Source: Copromyces sp. CBS 386.78 (taxonomy: Eukaryota > Ascomycota > Sordariomycetes > Sordariales > Sordariaceae). Taken from it: DNA of 64,000 nt. The notes under the pieces are model-generated. The model saw only the letters and a list, made by a program, of their open reading frames with translations. It was not told the origin of the DNA and searched no databases. How positions within the stretch are numbered: position 1 is the stretch's first letter; each line of letters opens with the position of its first letter. The position numbers and the translations under genes are program-made. The stretch spans positions 62,001 to 126,000 of the forward strand of contig MU839106.1 of the NCBI GenBank assembly GCA_030685235.1, read 5' to 3'. This document shows, piece by piece, positions 47,600-58,755 of the stretch.

Positions 47600-48971
47600 G
47601 GTGGCGTGGTAGACGATCAAGAGATGTGGCAAGTTCGAAGAGAAAGCGCGCAGCGGCGCGGGGACATTGATGTTGCAGGACATGGAGAATGAAATTCGGA
47701 CACTATGTCATATACCTCTAGGCAGATGGTCAAGGAGATTATGTTCTTGTGGCTCGCTCACCCATTCAAAGACAGTTGACGATTTCTAGGCCTTGTGCCT
47801 CTTTGCCGTACTTGCTGGTGTTGTTCGCTGTCAGTGGTTGTTGTTGATGGTGTTCTATTTGTTGACTGCTGACCATCCAAAATCCCACGAACTTCCCACA
47901 TCATCTCAATCACTTTTCCCTTGTGTTGTCGTCTCATCAACACAATTTTCTAACCGTTTGCTTCTAGGTTCATTGTCATCGCACCTTATTGCCTTGGTCG
48001 CTGTGTCGCCCACCGTAGCGCCGAAGATCACCCAACTCACCAATCATTAGCCGCTACCGGACCCACTTTCAACGACATCAAAACGACCGCAGCCCCTTTT
48101 CCGTGTAAACAAAGCATTCCGATCATTGTGAGAAAGCGGAAATCAACGAATTTGATATCAAAGTGTTCGGAGAAATGGCGGTTTCCTGATCAAGTGGCCC
48201 AGGAAGGTAGGAAGAATGGGGAATATGGAAGGAAACGGGAGAAAACGTCATGATGTCAAGTAAACGGCGATCCAGTTTGTGTTTGAGTTCTGCTACGGCG
48301 TTCGCGCTTGACTTCAGGAACAAAGGGTGGCAGATATACGAGAACACGGCTCAACAACAAATAGTGGAAGCCTTGACAAGGAGTTTTGGCATTTTATTTC
48401 ACAATGAGAGACATAGAACTAGAAAACCAAGCTTGCACTCACGAACTCGAGAGAATGGCATGGCATGTTGCAGGCCAGGGACCAAAAGAGCCAGCTCGCT
48501 AGCATAATGCCTGGCCATGGCCTCGTAGCGCTCCTGAGTGCCGCGGGTGCTGCGTCCCGGAAGGCTCCTCTCCCAGTAGAGCCGAACGTGATGCTCGAGG
48601 TCCTCGATCTCGAGCTGTCTGTCGACAAGCTCTTGCTCGTTCAGAAGGGGCTGGGAGGCTTCTTCACAGTCGGCTACTGGCGAAAGAAAGTGGCGTAGAG
48701 GACTCGCATCAAACACTTTTAGAAAAAACTGTCCAAGTCGAGTGGAAATGTTGTTAATTTCCATCTTGTCGAAGTTCAGGATAAGTGCCAGATAATGCTA
48801 CTGAGGGTGGTAATGCGCCTTGAAAGTTGAAACGTGATTTGCACCGCGCTATCTGCCTTCGCTGGTGGGAACGCCGACTCAATACGGGAAGATCAGATAT
48901 GGACTTGGTAACAAACTTGGCTCATTCTGAACGGATATGTACCTGTTGGTGGTCCTGAACAGTGATCTACA
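47600..48971. other. no supported gene
   Basis: Several open stretches of 60-120 codons on both strands (for example 48764-48399 minus, 121 codons), none with a recognisable motif. Confidence 0.35.
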
Positions 48972-49423
48972 TAAATCAAATCAAATCAAATCTAGGTTCT
49001 AATTTGATTTATTTAATAATTTTGAAGTTAGATTTGATTTGTTTATATAGATATTTGATTTGATTTAGTAGATTTGACCCGGAAAATTAATTTTCCGGTA
49101 CATACGAAACCCCCGGAACAATAGAAACCACTATATCTACTGCCAGTTCTTAGAGGTATATAGAGCAATGCGTTCGATGGTTATAATATTTTCTTTATTA
49201 ACGCTCTTACATCTGCACCCGAAATTCTGCAACAAAAGTTATACTACACGCACCGGAGAGGTATATATACCAAAAATATTATATGTTACTAACGAAACAA
49301 ATCTAACAAATCAAATATGGCATCACATTTGCGTTGATTTGACTCTTTTTTACCCGTATTTGATTTGCTAACCAGATGGTAGATTTGCTTTGATTTATTA
49401 AGATTTGATTTGTGTGGACCACT
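48972..49423. mobile_element. short AT-rich insertion with GATTT repeats, MITE-like
   Basis: An abrupt AT-rich block. The left end is AAATCAAATCAAATCAAATC and the right end GATTTATTAAGATTTGATTT, so the ends are loosely inverted. The flanks 48951-48971 (GGTCCTGAACAGTGATCTACA) and 49424-49445 (GGTCCTGAA...GATCTACA) are near-identical direct repeats, as expected if a duplication of about 21 bases accompanied insertion. A perfect 16-base palindrome GGAAAATTAATTTTCC lies at 49081-49096. No coding capacity. Confidence 0.5.
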
Positions 49424-49445
49424 GGTCCTGAAAGCATGATCTACA

Positions 49446-51300
49446 CTGCAATGACTGTGGTAGTTCCTCGATAATTCCTCATCAACACGACGAATCGCAA
49501 TATGATGGTATCGATCTGAGGGAATATGTTCCAACAAACTGAACGCAAAAGTGACTTCCAAGGCCATTTCATACAGGAGCAACATCCGCGAAGTAGTGTA
49601 TCAAGGTTTATGCGTGCTCGAGGTGAAAACCAGCTGGTATAATGTACTTTCCATCGAAGCAACCGGCCGCAATGAAATTTTGAAGCAACAAGTTATCGAT
49701 CCTACAACAACATGATGTCAAGCTCATAGACGTGTCCTAAAAATGTCAATGACTGGAGGAGAGTAATAATCCTTGAATAATGAATACCAGTGAGTGAACC
49801 GGTCATGACCCTGGGTGTTGCTTTCCAGGGCCGAGCAATAGGACATGATTTCAAGGTCGCAGAATCTGGCAATTTGGTTTCAATGAGCCCAACACAGCAG
49901 TCACTTGCAGATAACTTCGGCTTTAAGCCCGATAACAATACAACATGTACACTCCCAGGAAGAGCTCAACCGGGGCTTCATCCTTGTGTGCATTTCGTCT
50001 GCGCAGTCTTTTCCTCGAAGTGAACATCACAAAATACCTCTATGCTTCCAACAAACTCAACGGTACAGTCACTTGCAAATAACTTCCGCTTCAACAGAGA
50101 TAACAACACGATATCTTCATCACCAGAACCAGCACAGCCAGGGCTCACTTCTCGCTCACTTGTTGCCAGCCCAGTGCCCCTCCAAAGCGGTGAAAAAAGA
50201 AAAAGTCAAAGCTCGGTCCCTGTGCCGGATGGCGTACCTTCCAGCCGGCAACCTGTCGCGTCATCATGCCCGGAGTAAGGCAAACGGTCTCGGCCACCAA
50301 ACAAAAGCACTGACCCACAACAGCTGCTCCAACTTGTCGTGCCAGCCGTCTCAACAGACCAAAGTCCCTGTTGCTTCCCGTCCCATCTAGTCACGTCATC
50401 CTCCTTTGAGGCCAATGAGATGATTCCCTCGAGGCATAGGGCTATCCACCGCAATTCTCTTGCCATCTACGACAGGGGTATTGATCCCGTGTGACTCGAT
50501 ATTGTTTTGAGATCCCGTATTTCTTGCTCAAGATACCTGCAGGTGACGGGACGAGTGACCGTCCCTTTTGCTCGTCTCGTTGTTGACGGAGACTCGAAAA
50601 GTACCGTCGAGTGATAAAACCCTTGTCTTCGTGCTCTTCAGCCTACCAGAGGACTGCTTTCTTGGGTTTGTAACCCCAGAGGTACTTGCTTCTTCTCACA
50701 CATCCCAACTTCTGGACTTGCTGGGCAACGGGACGGGCAAGTTATTCGTCCCAAGCAATTCAAGATGTGAATAGAACCCCGCAGAAGCATGTCCAGCCCA
50801 TCTTCCCCCTCCTCGACGAACCAGAGGGCTCCGTTGCCGTAGAGATACTCCCACTGTGCCTTCGTGACCACCATGAGTTGACCAGCTGTGGGGCCCTGCC
50901 CATCTCCCAGTCGTCGTCCGGTCTTCTTTGCTGCCTCTTGTGCTGGCCCAGACCGTCCAGACTGCCCCGCCTTGCGACAGATTCCCTTTTTGGACGGTTG
51001 GCATAGCAGCTTTTGGTTTTAGTGTGGACCCTTTTAGACAGCCTGCCACAGTTGCCCTGCCAATAGGCAGCCTCGTTCAGCTGGTGGTCGCACAAACAAC
51101 GTCAGAATCAGCCTGCCTGGCCAAAAATTGCTTGGGCACTTCGCCCTATCTTCCTCGTCCCATCTTCTGAGTGCCCCCCGCCTTATACGATTGTTTGCTT
51201 TTCCTTCGAGTACCTTCCTCTTGTCCTTTCCCCACCGGGAATTTCTGGCCAGGAAGACTGATTCTGTCACCTCGTGGCCCCACCTGTTCTCCCTCCTTCT
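49446..51300. other. no supported gene; promoter side of the snoRNA host
   Basis: Open stretches up to about 160 codons on both strands without recognisable domains. The last part should hold upstream control sequence of the transcript starting near 51330. Confidence 0.35.
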
Positions 51301-51304
51301 CCTC

Positions 51305-51312
51305 TATTTAAA
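51305..51312 (+). promoter_or_regulatory. TATA-like box of the snoRNA host
   Basis: TATTTAAA is followed within about 20-40 bases by a very pyrimidine-rich stretch (CCCCTCCTCCTTCACC onward). That arrangement suits a start site with a 5'-terminal oligopyrimidine tract, as in other snoRNA host genes. Confidence 0.5.
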
Positions 51313-51503
51313 CCCCTCCTCCTTCACCTTTTTCCTTCTTCGCAAACTCTTCCTCTTTCCTCATCTCTCGTCACACTCACCTTCTTCTCCTTCTTCTTTT
51401 TCTTCACCTCTTTCATCATCATCTTCTTCTTCTTCAACCATCACGCTCATCATCTTGAGCTTCACATCTTCAGGTAAGAACAGATACTAGCACAAACAGA
51501 GTC

Positions 51504-51624
51504 GCTTCGTGATGAAATGTGGCCGCGTCAGTATTCCTGGTCCGTTCTTGCCAGGTAACGCTGGCGTTGCTGGTAACAGCCTTAGCCTTGAATGGAAGAA
51601 ACTGCCACTATCTGAGATGGAAGC
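51504..51624 (+). ncRNA. box C/D snoRNA, host intron 1
   Basis: C box GTGATGA 51509-51515 and D box CTGA 51612-51615, closed by GCTTC just before C and GAAGC shortly after D. About 115 nt. Confidence 0.7.
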
Positions 51625-51838
51625 AAGAAACACCTCACCTAACCTGACACCATTCGCGTTGTCAAGCAGTTTACTGACGTGTTCTTGTTTTTTTTTTCAA
51701 GGTCAATCATCATCATCACTCATTCGGTCTTCAACTTGCGACGCGACACACATCTTTTACACTTCAACACATTTCAACTTCAAGGTGAGTCACATTGCAC
51801 GGCGTGCTCCTCACTTAGTCCATCTCCCCATTCATCGC

Positions 51839-51905
51839 TGGCAATGATGATCACCCTTACCTTCTTAGCTGTTACTATGAAGACAACTTGTGCCTTCTGA
51901 GCCAC
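51839..51905 (+). ncRNA. box C/D snoRNA, host intron 2
   Basis: C box ATGATGA 51844-51850, D box CTGA 51897-51900, stem TGGC/GCCA. About 65 nt, the shortest of the set. Related to the RNA of intron 3. Confidence 0.75.
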
Positions 51906-52112
51906 ATAGCAGTGTTTGGGTTGACTAGTCCCTTTCTTACCATGATAATGACAATGATGTCAGTTGGGCTAAGTGATTCAGTGTTCACAGGTTTTCATCT
52001 TCATCACTTCGACATCATCAACAACTTCAACTTCATCAACTTCATCAACTTCAACAAGGTCAAGGTGAGTCACATTGCACAGCGTGCTCGCTTAGTCCAA
52101 CCCCATCCATCG

Positions 52113-52183
52113 CTGGCAATGATCATATCTCTCATTGTGTCCTGATGCCTCATGAAGTCCTGCGTGCCACCATCTGAGCCAGC
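52113..52183 (+). ncRNA. box C/D snoRNA, host intron 3
   Basis: C box ATGATCA 52119-52125 (one base off consensus), D box CTGA 52174-52177, stem GCTGGC/GCCAGC. The intron ends resemble intron 2 (GTGAGTCACATTGCAC), so the two arose by duplication. Confidence 0.65.
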
Positions 52184-52408
52184 GGTGTTTGGATTTTCCT
52201 GACCGGTCCCTTTCTTACATCATGACAATGACAATGACAATTTCGGTTGGGCTAAGTGATTCAGTCTTTCACAGGTTTCTTGCTTTTTTCATCACCTCGA
52301 CATCATCATCATCGACATTATCGCGACTTCAACTTCACACACACACACACACACACACATTCAGGTAGGTCCGATCCCTACTTAGCTTCTCCTTGTGCGC
52401 GGCAGAAC

Positions 52409-52526
52409 CCCCCATGTGGCGATGAAGACAACCCATCGGCTCCTTAATGTTGACTGCTGGTCCAGTCACGCCTCTATGTGACACTGTCTCTGTGGGCGAG
52501 GTGGAGATGGTACTGATGTCACGGGT
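52409..52526 (+). ncRNA. candidate box C/D snoRNA, host intron 4
   Basis: C-like GCGATGA 52419-52425, D box CTGA 52513-52516, weak stem GTG/CAC. Supported mainly by its close copy in intron 5. Confidence 0.45.
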
Positions 52527-52699
52527 TTTGTTTCGTCTTTGTCTTTGGACTTTGACTCGTGTGTTCGGTTTTGCTAACCCGCGTTGCGGTGATCTCAGGT
52601 TTTCATCATCTTCGGTCTTCGACACTCATCTTCAACTTCTTCTTCATCATTTGGTAGGTCCTACTCCTACTTAGTTTCATTCCTTGTGCGCGGCAGGAC

Positions 52700-52819
52700 C
52701 CCCAATGTGGCGATGAAGACAACCCATCGGCTCCTTAATGTTGACGGTGCCACGCACGTCACGCCTCTAAGTGACACTGTCTCTGTGGACGAGGTGGAGA
52801 TGGTACTGATGTCACGGGT
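52700..52819 (+). ncRNA. candidate box C/D snoRNA, host intron 5
   Basis: C-like GCGATGA 52710-52716, D box CTGA 52806-52809. Strongly similar to intron 4 over its whole core, including ATGTGGCGATGAAGACAACC. Confidence 0.45.
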
Positions 52820-54071
52820 TTTGTTTGGTCTTTGTCTTCAGACTTGGATTCGTGTGTTCGGTTTGGCTAACCCGCTTTGCGGTCATCTTTTCAGGTCTTC
52901 GTCATCGACACCATCGGTCTGTGGTCTTCAGCCTTCGGCTTGCTCTCTCTTTCATGCACATCAGGTAGGTGCACCTACTTAGCCTTGCCTTGGGATGTGG
53001 GATCAGTATCAGGACCACGGTGTGCACACCAGGTTGGAGGTGGCTGTACTTGAAGACATGACAATGACAATAACAACAAGACCCTCCGGGACCGAGTCTG
53101 GGGTGACCAAGGAGGATGGGCCTTGGCTAACTTTTTCAGTCTTCATTGCAGGTCTTTACCATCTTCTCCGACTCGACACATTTCAGCGACCGAGACAGCA
53201 CAACAATTGTTCCATGTCATGCAATCATCGTCAGGTGAGTTCATTGCACAACGAATTCACTCAGTTCAGCCGGGTCGGTGTCATGACTGTCGGGCGCCGC
53301 TTGCGAGTGCCTGTGGTCTCTGGGGCTTGCCACCTCAGGGAAAGCGGCCATTCTCAGGGGGGCTGTGCCAGGCCTCTCTGGGGACGTTTGCGGTATAAAG
53401 ATCCTTCCCTTCCCAGCCTGGCGCCGCGCAGGACCCAATCCGGGCACCCTGCGGGCATCTCTCATTGGGACACCATGAACAGATTGGGCTGACACTTTCA
53501 GACTTTGACAACAGGTTTCGGGACTTCGACTTCGACTTCACACATTGGTGTGGGCAGCTTTCAATCTGTGCGACTGGGCGCTGCGGGGGGGCTGACGGGG
53601 ACTTTGTCCTGGGCACCTCCCCGCGGTTTCTTCTCTCCGCGACTTTTGTCTGTCAACATGACAACAACAACAACATGAACTTCAAATGTGAGTAGGCCTG
53701 CCACCCTGCTCACTTAGCCCAGCCAGCCTTCTTTCCTTGCATGCCAAAGCTTGGAGAGGTTGTCTGGTGTCTGTGCCTGTTCCGAGAAGTAGTGACCCTT
53801 GGTTCAGGAGGACTGTTGGAGATGCCACTTCGGGATTGATGCCCCCGTTGCTTCACAGTCGACATCTATCATTCAAGACTTCGTCCACCTTGTTTCATGG
53901 ATTGGGCTAACATTATTTTTGTGGCGGTCAGGTTGTTTTCGCTGCCATCATTCAGTCCCGGTTTGCAGAGTTCAACGACACTTGACACCTCAGCGACAAG
54001 TCAACATGTCATCTCTCGACACCTCTTTGCAAACGTGTAAGTGTTTCCCGGTCACCTGTGTTCTGCCTTTC

Positions 54072-54270
54072 CTGCCGATGATGAGAACGAGTGGTCACAC
54101 ACGATCGTTTCGACTTTCGTCCCTGTGGCATGTACACAAGTCTGAAATTAACAGGGTGTTGTAAACTGGTCTGGTGCTTGCATCTGGACTCAGCATTCCT
54201 CGCTGATGCACAAAGCCACTCTGCCGTAGATAGCGAGGGGTCGGCTTTTCACTCTTAACTCTGAGGCACC
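54072..54270 (+). ncRNA. long box C/D snoRNA, host intron 9
   Basis: C box ATGATGA 54078-54084, D' CTGA 54142-54145, C'-like CTGATGC near 54203, D box CTGA 54261-54264, stem TGCC/GGCA. First of four related copies (introns 9-12). An internal CCTCGCT/AGCGAGG hairpin is present. Confidence 0.65.
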
Positions 54271-54429
54271 TTTCATTGACATCAGTCTTTGACTTCATCA
54301 TCTCACTTGAGCTTTCAATGCTGACCGTTTCCGTCATCCAGTTTCAAACGAACTTGGAAAGAGGCCATTCTTTGCGACAAGTCTTTGCGTACCGTAAGTA
54401 CCTGATTCTTCTCCTGTCTTCCATTCCCT

Positions 54430-54592
54430 TGCCAATGATGAGAACGAGTGGTCACATACGCTTTTCGTCCCTGTGGCGCATCTGATATTAGCTGGGTGCT
54501 GTGCATAAGCCAGCATGTCCACGCTGATGTACGACACCACTCTACCGTAGATAGTGTTGGGTCCGCTCTTTTCACTCCAACTCTGAGGCTTC
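54430..54592 (+). ncRNA. long box C/D snoRNA, host intron 10
   Basis: C box ATGATGA 54435-54441, D' CTGA 54482-54485, D box CTGA 54583-54586, stem GCC/GGC. Copy of the intron 9 RNA with a changed sequence next to D'. Confidence 0.65.
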
Positions 54593-54753
54593 TTTCATTG
54601 ACACCAGTCTTTGGCTCTCCATCATCCACTTGGACATTGCTAACCGTTTTAGCCATCAATCTTGCAGACAAACACGGCCGACGATGACATTCTTTGCAAC
54701 ATCAGAAAGTCTGGCGCGTAAGTACCTTGTTCTTCTCCCGTCTTCCTTTTCCT

Positions 54754-54977
54754 TGCCGATGATGAGAACGAGTGGCCATCACACGATTGTTTCGACTTTC
54801 GTCCCTGTGGCCATTGTCTGAAATTAACTGGGGTGCTTGCGGCCTTGTGCTTTGGAAAAGGGGATTCGGCACTTGTGCTTACCAGATGAAGGGCAGCACT
54901 TCCTCGTTGATGCACAAAATCACTCTGTCGTAGATAGAGCGGGGTTGGATCATTTCACTCAAAAACTCTGAGGCTCT
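54754..54977 (+). ncRNA. long box C/D snoRNA, host intron 11
   Basis: C box ATGATGA 54759-54765, D' CTGA 54818-54821, D box CTGA 54968-54971, stem GCC/GGC. Carries an extra block (GGAAAAGGGGATTCGGCACT) shared with intron 12. Confidence 0.65.
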
Positions 54978-55142
54978 TTCATGGACATTTGTCTTTGCTT
55001 CTTTCGGTCTTTGACCTTCTCACTTGAGCAATGCTGACCATTTCTGTAGAAGGTATCATGACCATCACAGACTTCCACTGTGAACAAACTTCAGCGTAAG
55101 TCTCAGTCTTTTTCCTGTCCTGGTTTCATTCATGCCTCTCTT

Positions 55143-55358
55143 CGCCGATGATGAGAACGAGTGGCCACATACGATCTTCGTCCCTGTGGCTTGGAGCTTC
55201 TGAAACTAGCTGGGTGCTTTGCGGCGCGGTGCTTCGGAAAAGGGGATTCGGCACTGGTAGCTTACCAGATGAAGGGCAAGCATTTCCTCGCTGATGGACA
55301 ACACCACTCTCCCGTAGATAGCGTGGGGCCCGATCTTTCACTCTAACTCTGAGGCGTC
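55143..55358 (+). ncRNA. long box C/D snoRNA, host intron 12
   Basis: C box ATGATGA 55148-55154, D' CTGA 55200-55203, D box CTGA 55349-55352, stem GCC/GGC. Closest to intron 11. Confidence 0.65.
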
Positions 55359-55545
55359 TTCATGGACACCAGCTGGTCTTTGAGTCTTTTGAACATCTCG
55401 CTTGAGCATTGTTAACCATCGGTGTTGATCATCGTGTTCACAGACTTCCACTGCCAACGCAGGCTTTTCAGGCTCCGCAAGAGAGATCACCGCAGCCCCC
55501 CGCAGAGTAAGTCTCAATCTTTGTTCGACCCTCCTTCTTCCCTCT

Positions 55546-55656
55546 TGGCCGATGATGAAAACGCAACCAATTTCTGTTCTTCTTTTGAGGGTGCCAACTT
55601 TTCACAGTCGAGGACTGTCACGGCTCAATGAGATCAAAAAAGCGTACTGAGGCCCC
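55546..55656 (+). ncRNA. box C/D snoRNA, host intron 13
   Basis: C box ATGATGA 55552-55558, D box CTGA 55647-55650, stem GGCC/GGCC. Shares with introns 14-16 the internal block ACTGTC.CGGCTC.ATGA. Confidence 0.75.
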
Positions 55657-55833
55657 CGGAAATCTTTCAACACTTGTCAGGATTTCTTTTCTTGGTTCTT
55701 TGCTAACATGGACAGTTCTCGTCACAGATCGCTTCGTCCCCGTTAGAGGTGCCGGTCGCTTGAGAGTAGCCTAGGTAGCAATACAATCCATTGCCATTCA
55801 GTAAGTCATACAGCCCTTTTCCTCTTCCCGCCT

Positions 55834-55940
55834 GGCCGATGATGACAAAATCCCTTTTCCTTGAATCGAGAGCGCAAAGCTTCCACAGTCGAGGACTGTC
55901 CCGGCTCAATGAGATCAAACATGCGCACTACTGAGGCCAT
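55834..55940 (+). ncRNA. box C/D snoRNA, host intron 14
   Basis: C box ATGATGA 55839-55845, D box CTGA 55931-55934, stem TGGCC/GGCCA. Same family as introns 13, 15 and 16. Confidence 0.78.
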
Positions 55941-56101
55941 CACAATCCTCTCAACACTTGTCTGCGTTTCTTTGTTTGGTCTCTTTACTGACATGACCAT
56001 TGCAGGTTTTCGGTCTCGGCAGTCCTCTCAAGCTCTTGCTGCAATTGAGGCTCAGAAACTTGAGTAAGTCAGACACCCCCTTGCTTCTCCTGCTTCCCGC
56101 T

Positions 56102-56213
56102 TGGTTCATGATGACCACATAACATAATCTGCTTTCGAGAGCGCAAAGCCTTCACAGTCCATCAACTGTCACGGCTCCATGAGACAAAACTCTACCAAAT
56201 GGCCTGAAACCAC
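56102..56213 (+). ncRNA. box C/D snoRNA, host intron 15
   Basis: C box ATGATGA 56108-56114, D box CTGA 56204-56207, stem TGGTT/AACCA. The stem has changed on both sides relative to intron 16, a compensatory pattern. Confidence 0.78.
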
Positions 56214-56360
56214 CAGCATTCGTTCAACACTTGTCGGCATCTCTTCCATCTCTCTGGCCCTTTGCTGACGTTGTTCATCACAGGTCACTTTGTGTTCAGC
56301 ATCCACCGCAAATTCTGCCAGAAGCTTGAGTAAGTCAGACACTTCTTCCTCTACTTCCCT

Positions 56361-56469
56361 GGCCAATGATGACGAAATGTCGAGGTTGTATTGAGAGTGC
56401 AAAGCCTTCACAGTCCAAAAACTGTCACGGCTCCATGAAATCAAACAATAGCAAATGCACTGAGGCCAC
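56361..56469 (+). ncRNA. box C/D snoRNA, host intron 16
   Basis: C box ATGATGA 56366-56372, D box CTGA 56460-56463, stem TGGCC/GGCCA. Confidence 0.78.
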
Positions 56470-56632
56470 CAGCAACCGTTGTTCCAGTTCTTGTCAGATT
56501 CTCCCATGTCTTGGGTTGTCCGCTAACGGGTTCAGGAAATGTTGCAGTTTCTCTCTCTTCCACTTGGTCGTTTGGTCGCAGCTCAACCACTTGGTAAGTC
56601 TGTCACTTCTCCCTCACCTCCATCCTACCACC

Positions 56633-56738
56633 GCTTGCACATGATGATCAACCAAAATATTTCATGTACATTTGCTTCTGAGAGTGCAACAACTTCGACT
56701 CCTTCATGACGCAAACAACCAATGCCTGAGGGCAAGCC
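56633..56738 (+). ncRNA. box C/D snoRNA, host intron 17
   Basis: C box ATGATGA 56641-56647, D box CTGA 56726-56729, stem GCTTGC/GCAAGC. Near-copy of intron 18; the two differ chiefly just before D, where the guide lies. Confidence 0.78.
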
Positions 56739-56891
56739 ACACTATTCGCACTTGTGTTCGAGGCTCCAACTCTGACAGGAAACTGACCGCTCTTTTCCTT
56801 TCAGGCACTTACCAGGTCTTTTTCCTCCGCCAAAAAATGTTGCACCTTGGTAAGCCAACCACTCCTTTCACACCTGCACCACAACCCACCA

Positions 56892-56996
56892 CTTGCATCT
56901 GATGATCAACCGAAATATTTCATGTACATTTGCTTCGGAGAGTGCAACAACTTCGACTCCTTCATGACGCAAAAAATCAAAAGCCTGAGGGCAAGC
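56892..56996 (+). ncRNA. box C/D snoRNA, host intron 18
   Basis: C box CTGATGA 56899-56905, D box CTGA 56985-56988, stem CTTGC/GCAAG. Paired with intron 17. Confidence 0.72.
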
Positions 56997-57170
56997 AAAA
57001 ATCTCTGCACTTGCATACGAGTCTCCCATGTTGACAGAAAGCTGACTGCCCTTCGTATGGATTCCAGGCACTTGCCCGATTGCCCGTCTTCTTCCTTCGA
57101 CAAAGAATAGCCACACCTTGGTAAGCCAGTCACCGTGCCCCTCTCTTACTCCCCTCCACACCACCTAAGC

Positions 57171-57274
57171 TTGGATATGATGAAACAGGACCAAGCCAAT
57201 GCTTGAGACCCAAACACTTTCGACTGCTCAATGACAGAGAAAAAAAAGTCCCATGCCGTTGCTCTGAGACCAAT
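57171..57274 (+). ncRNA. box C/D snoRNA, host intron 19
   Basis: C box ATGATGA 57177-57183, D box CTGA 57264-57267, stem TTGG/CCAA. Paired with intron 20 (shared CACTTTCGMCTGCTCAATGA). Confidence 0.7.
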
Positions 57275-57437
57275 AAACTTTTTCTGCACTTGCAATCACT
57301 TTCGCATCAATTGTATTTGATCTTGGCTAACCGTCAAGTCCTTTCAGGCACTTGCCACCCAGTCCTTCTACCGGCCGACCGGACTTCGACCGAGCAGCGG
57401 TGGTAAGTCAAACTCCTCTCGCCTCCACCAGACCCCA

Positions 57438-57542
57438 AGCTTGCCAATGATGAAATAGACCTGCCATATTCTTAGAACCAAACACTTTCGCCTGCTCAAT
57501 GACAGAGGAAAAGAGTCCCATGCCGTTATTCTGAACCAGCTT
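57438..57542 (+). ncRNA. box C/D snoRNA, host intron 20
   Basis: C box ATGATGA 57447-57453, D box CTGA 57531-57534, stem AAGCT/AGCTT. Confidence 0.72.
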
Positions 57543-57867
57543 CATTCACTTTCACGCACTTGCCCTTCAGTCTTTACCTTTGACACGAAGCTGACCACTT
57601 GGCATTATGGATCTCAAACAGGCATCACGACCTCTTTCGCCTTCGTGACACCACATAAAGAGCGCATTGAAGATGACGCGACACTCGCCGACACACCTCG
57701 ATCTCAGGGACTCCTTCGCTGCTCCCCAACGCTTTGAGCGACGCGACCGAGCAGCGGCCAAGGCAACAACCGGCGCGGAACAAGGCGTGGAAACGCAGTC
57801 AAAGAGAAAGAAAGGTAAGCCAGCCAGCTGCCCGCCTTGTCCCGCACAAACACATCAACAACAACAA

Positions 57868-57977
57868 CTTCCAATGATGAAAACATCTTCAACTTCAAGT
57901 GAAGGCCGAACCCAAAAGCATACTTAGTGGTAGACATGAGGAGAACAAGACTCGTACTCATTCCAACTGACTGGAAA
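57868..57977 (+). ncRNA. box C/D snoRNA, host intron 21, probable 18S guide
   Basis: C box ATGATGA 57874-57880, D box CTGA 57967-57970, stem TTCCA/TGGAA. The 13 bases before D (GTACTCATTCCAA) are complementary to the conserved 18S rRNA segment TTGGAATGAGTAC. By the box D plus five rule the methylated base would be the first A after TTGG. From memory this corresponds to yeast 18S Am541, guided there by snR41; the numbering needs checking. Confidence 0.78.
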
Positions 57978-58185
57978 CACCATGCGGCGATCTCTAACCC
58001 AAACACTTGTCTTTAAGAGATCTTTGCTAACCTGCTACAATCGCAGAAAGCTCCAGAGAGGGCACGGGCAGACGCGCCACGGCCTTTGAGTCTTTCGTGG
58101 AATTTGCCGCTTCGGACGCCATGAAACAAGCGGGTTGATCGAAAGGTACGTCGTTCACATCTGCTAGTTCCTTCGTCAGCTCTCC

Positions 58186-58296
58186 TCCTTTCCATGATGA
58201 CAAACGTGAAGATTCTACACCTGTCAAAGAAAAGGCCATTCCTCCATGGCCGGTTCAATGAAGATGAAATCCATGAGCTGTCTTCTGATTCCGGAG
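58186..58296 (+). ncRNA. box C/D snoRNA, host intron 22
   Basis: C box ATGATGA 58194-58200, D box CTGA 58285-58288, weak stem CTCC/GGAG. Related to introns 23 and 24. Confidence 0.65.
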
Positions 58297-58477
58297 CATT
58301 CATCTCGTTCCTTGGAAAACGCAACCTTCAATCAGGGATCATTGTTGCTAATCATCTCTTGTTGAACGCAGGCAACCAACTACCTTACCTCTCTCCGATG
58401 AGAGCGCTCTTTGATCCCGTTTGCATCCATGGTAAGCCGTTCCCGTGTCACCTCCCTTCGTGTTGAGTTAGCTCTAC

Positions 58478-58593
58478 TCCAGTCCCTGCCATGATGACAC
58501 CAGTCGTCAAGAGAACTACACTTACAAAGAGAAAGTCACTTCCATTGATTGTTGTGACGGGCTCCATGAAGACACCGAGATCTGATTTGGATG
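58478..58593 (+). ncRNA. box C/D snoRNA, host intron 23
   Basis: C box ATGATGA 58491-58497, D box CTGA 58582-58585, stem TCCA/TGGA set back from the boxes. Confidence 0.65.
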
Positions 58594-58755
58594 GGGACAC
58601 TCACCGCGCGTATAAAACCGGGTACCTCCTCTGGAAAGCATTGCTGACCATCAAGCTTGACAGCGGCACCGCCTGTAATCCTTCCATAGAGGGTCAGAGA
58701 CTTCCGTCGAAACTGCGAAGGTGAGCGGTTCTTCTTCTGCCTACCCGTTCCATCA

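Noticed and set aside
53800..53870. Box C-like TTGATGC in host intron 8
   Set aside because: It lacks a purine at position 1, the match is incomplete, and no CTGA with a closing stem follows at a suitable distance.
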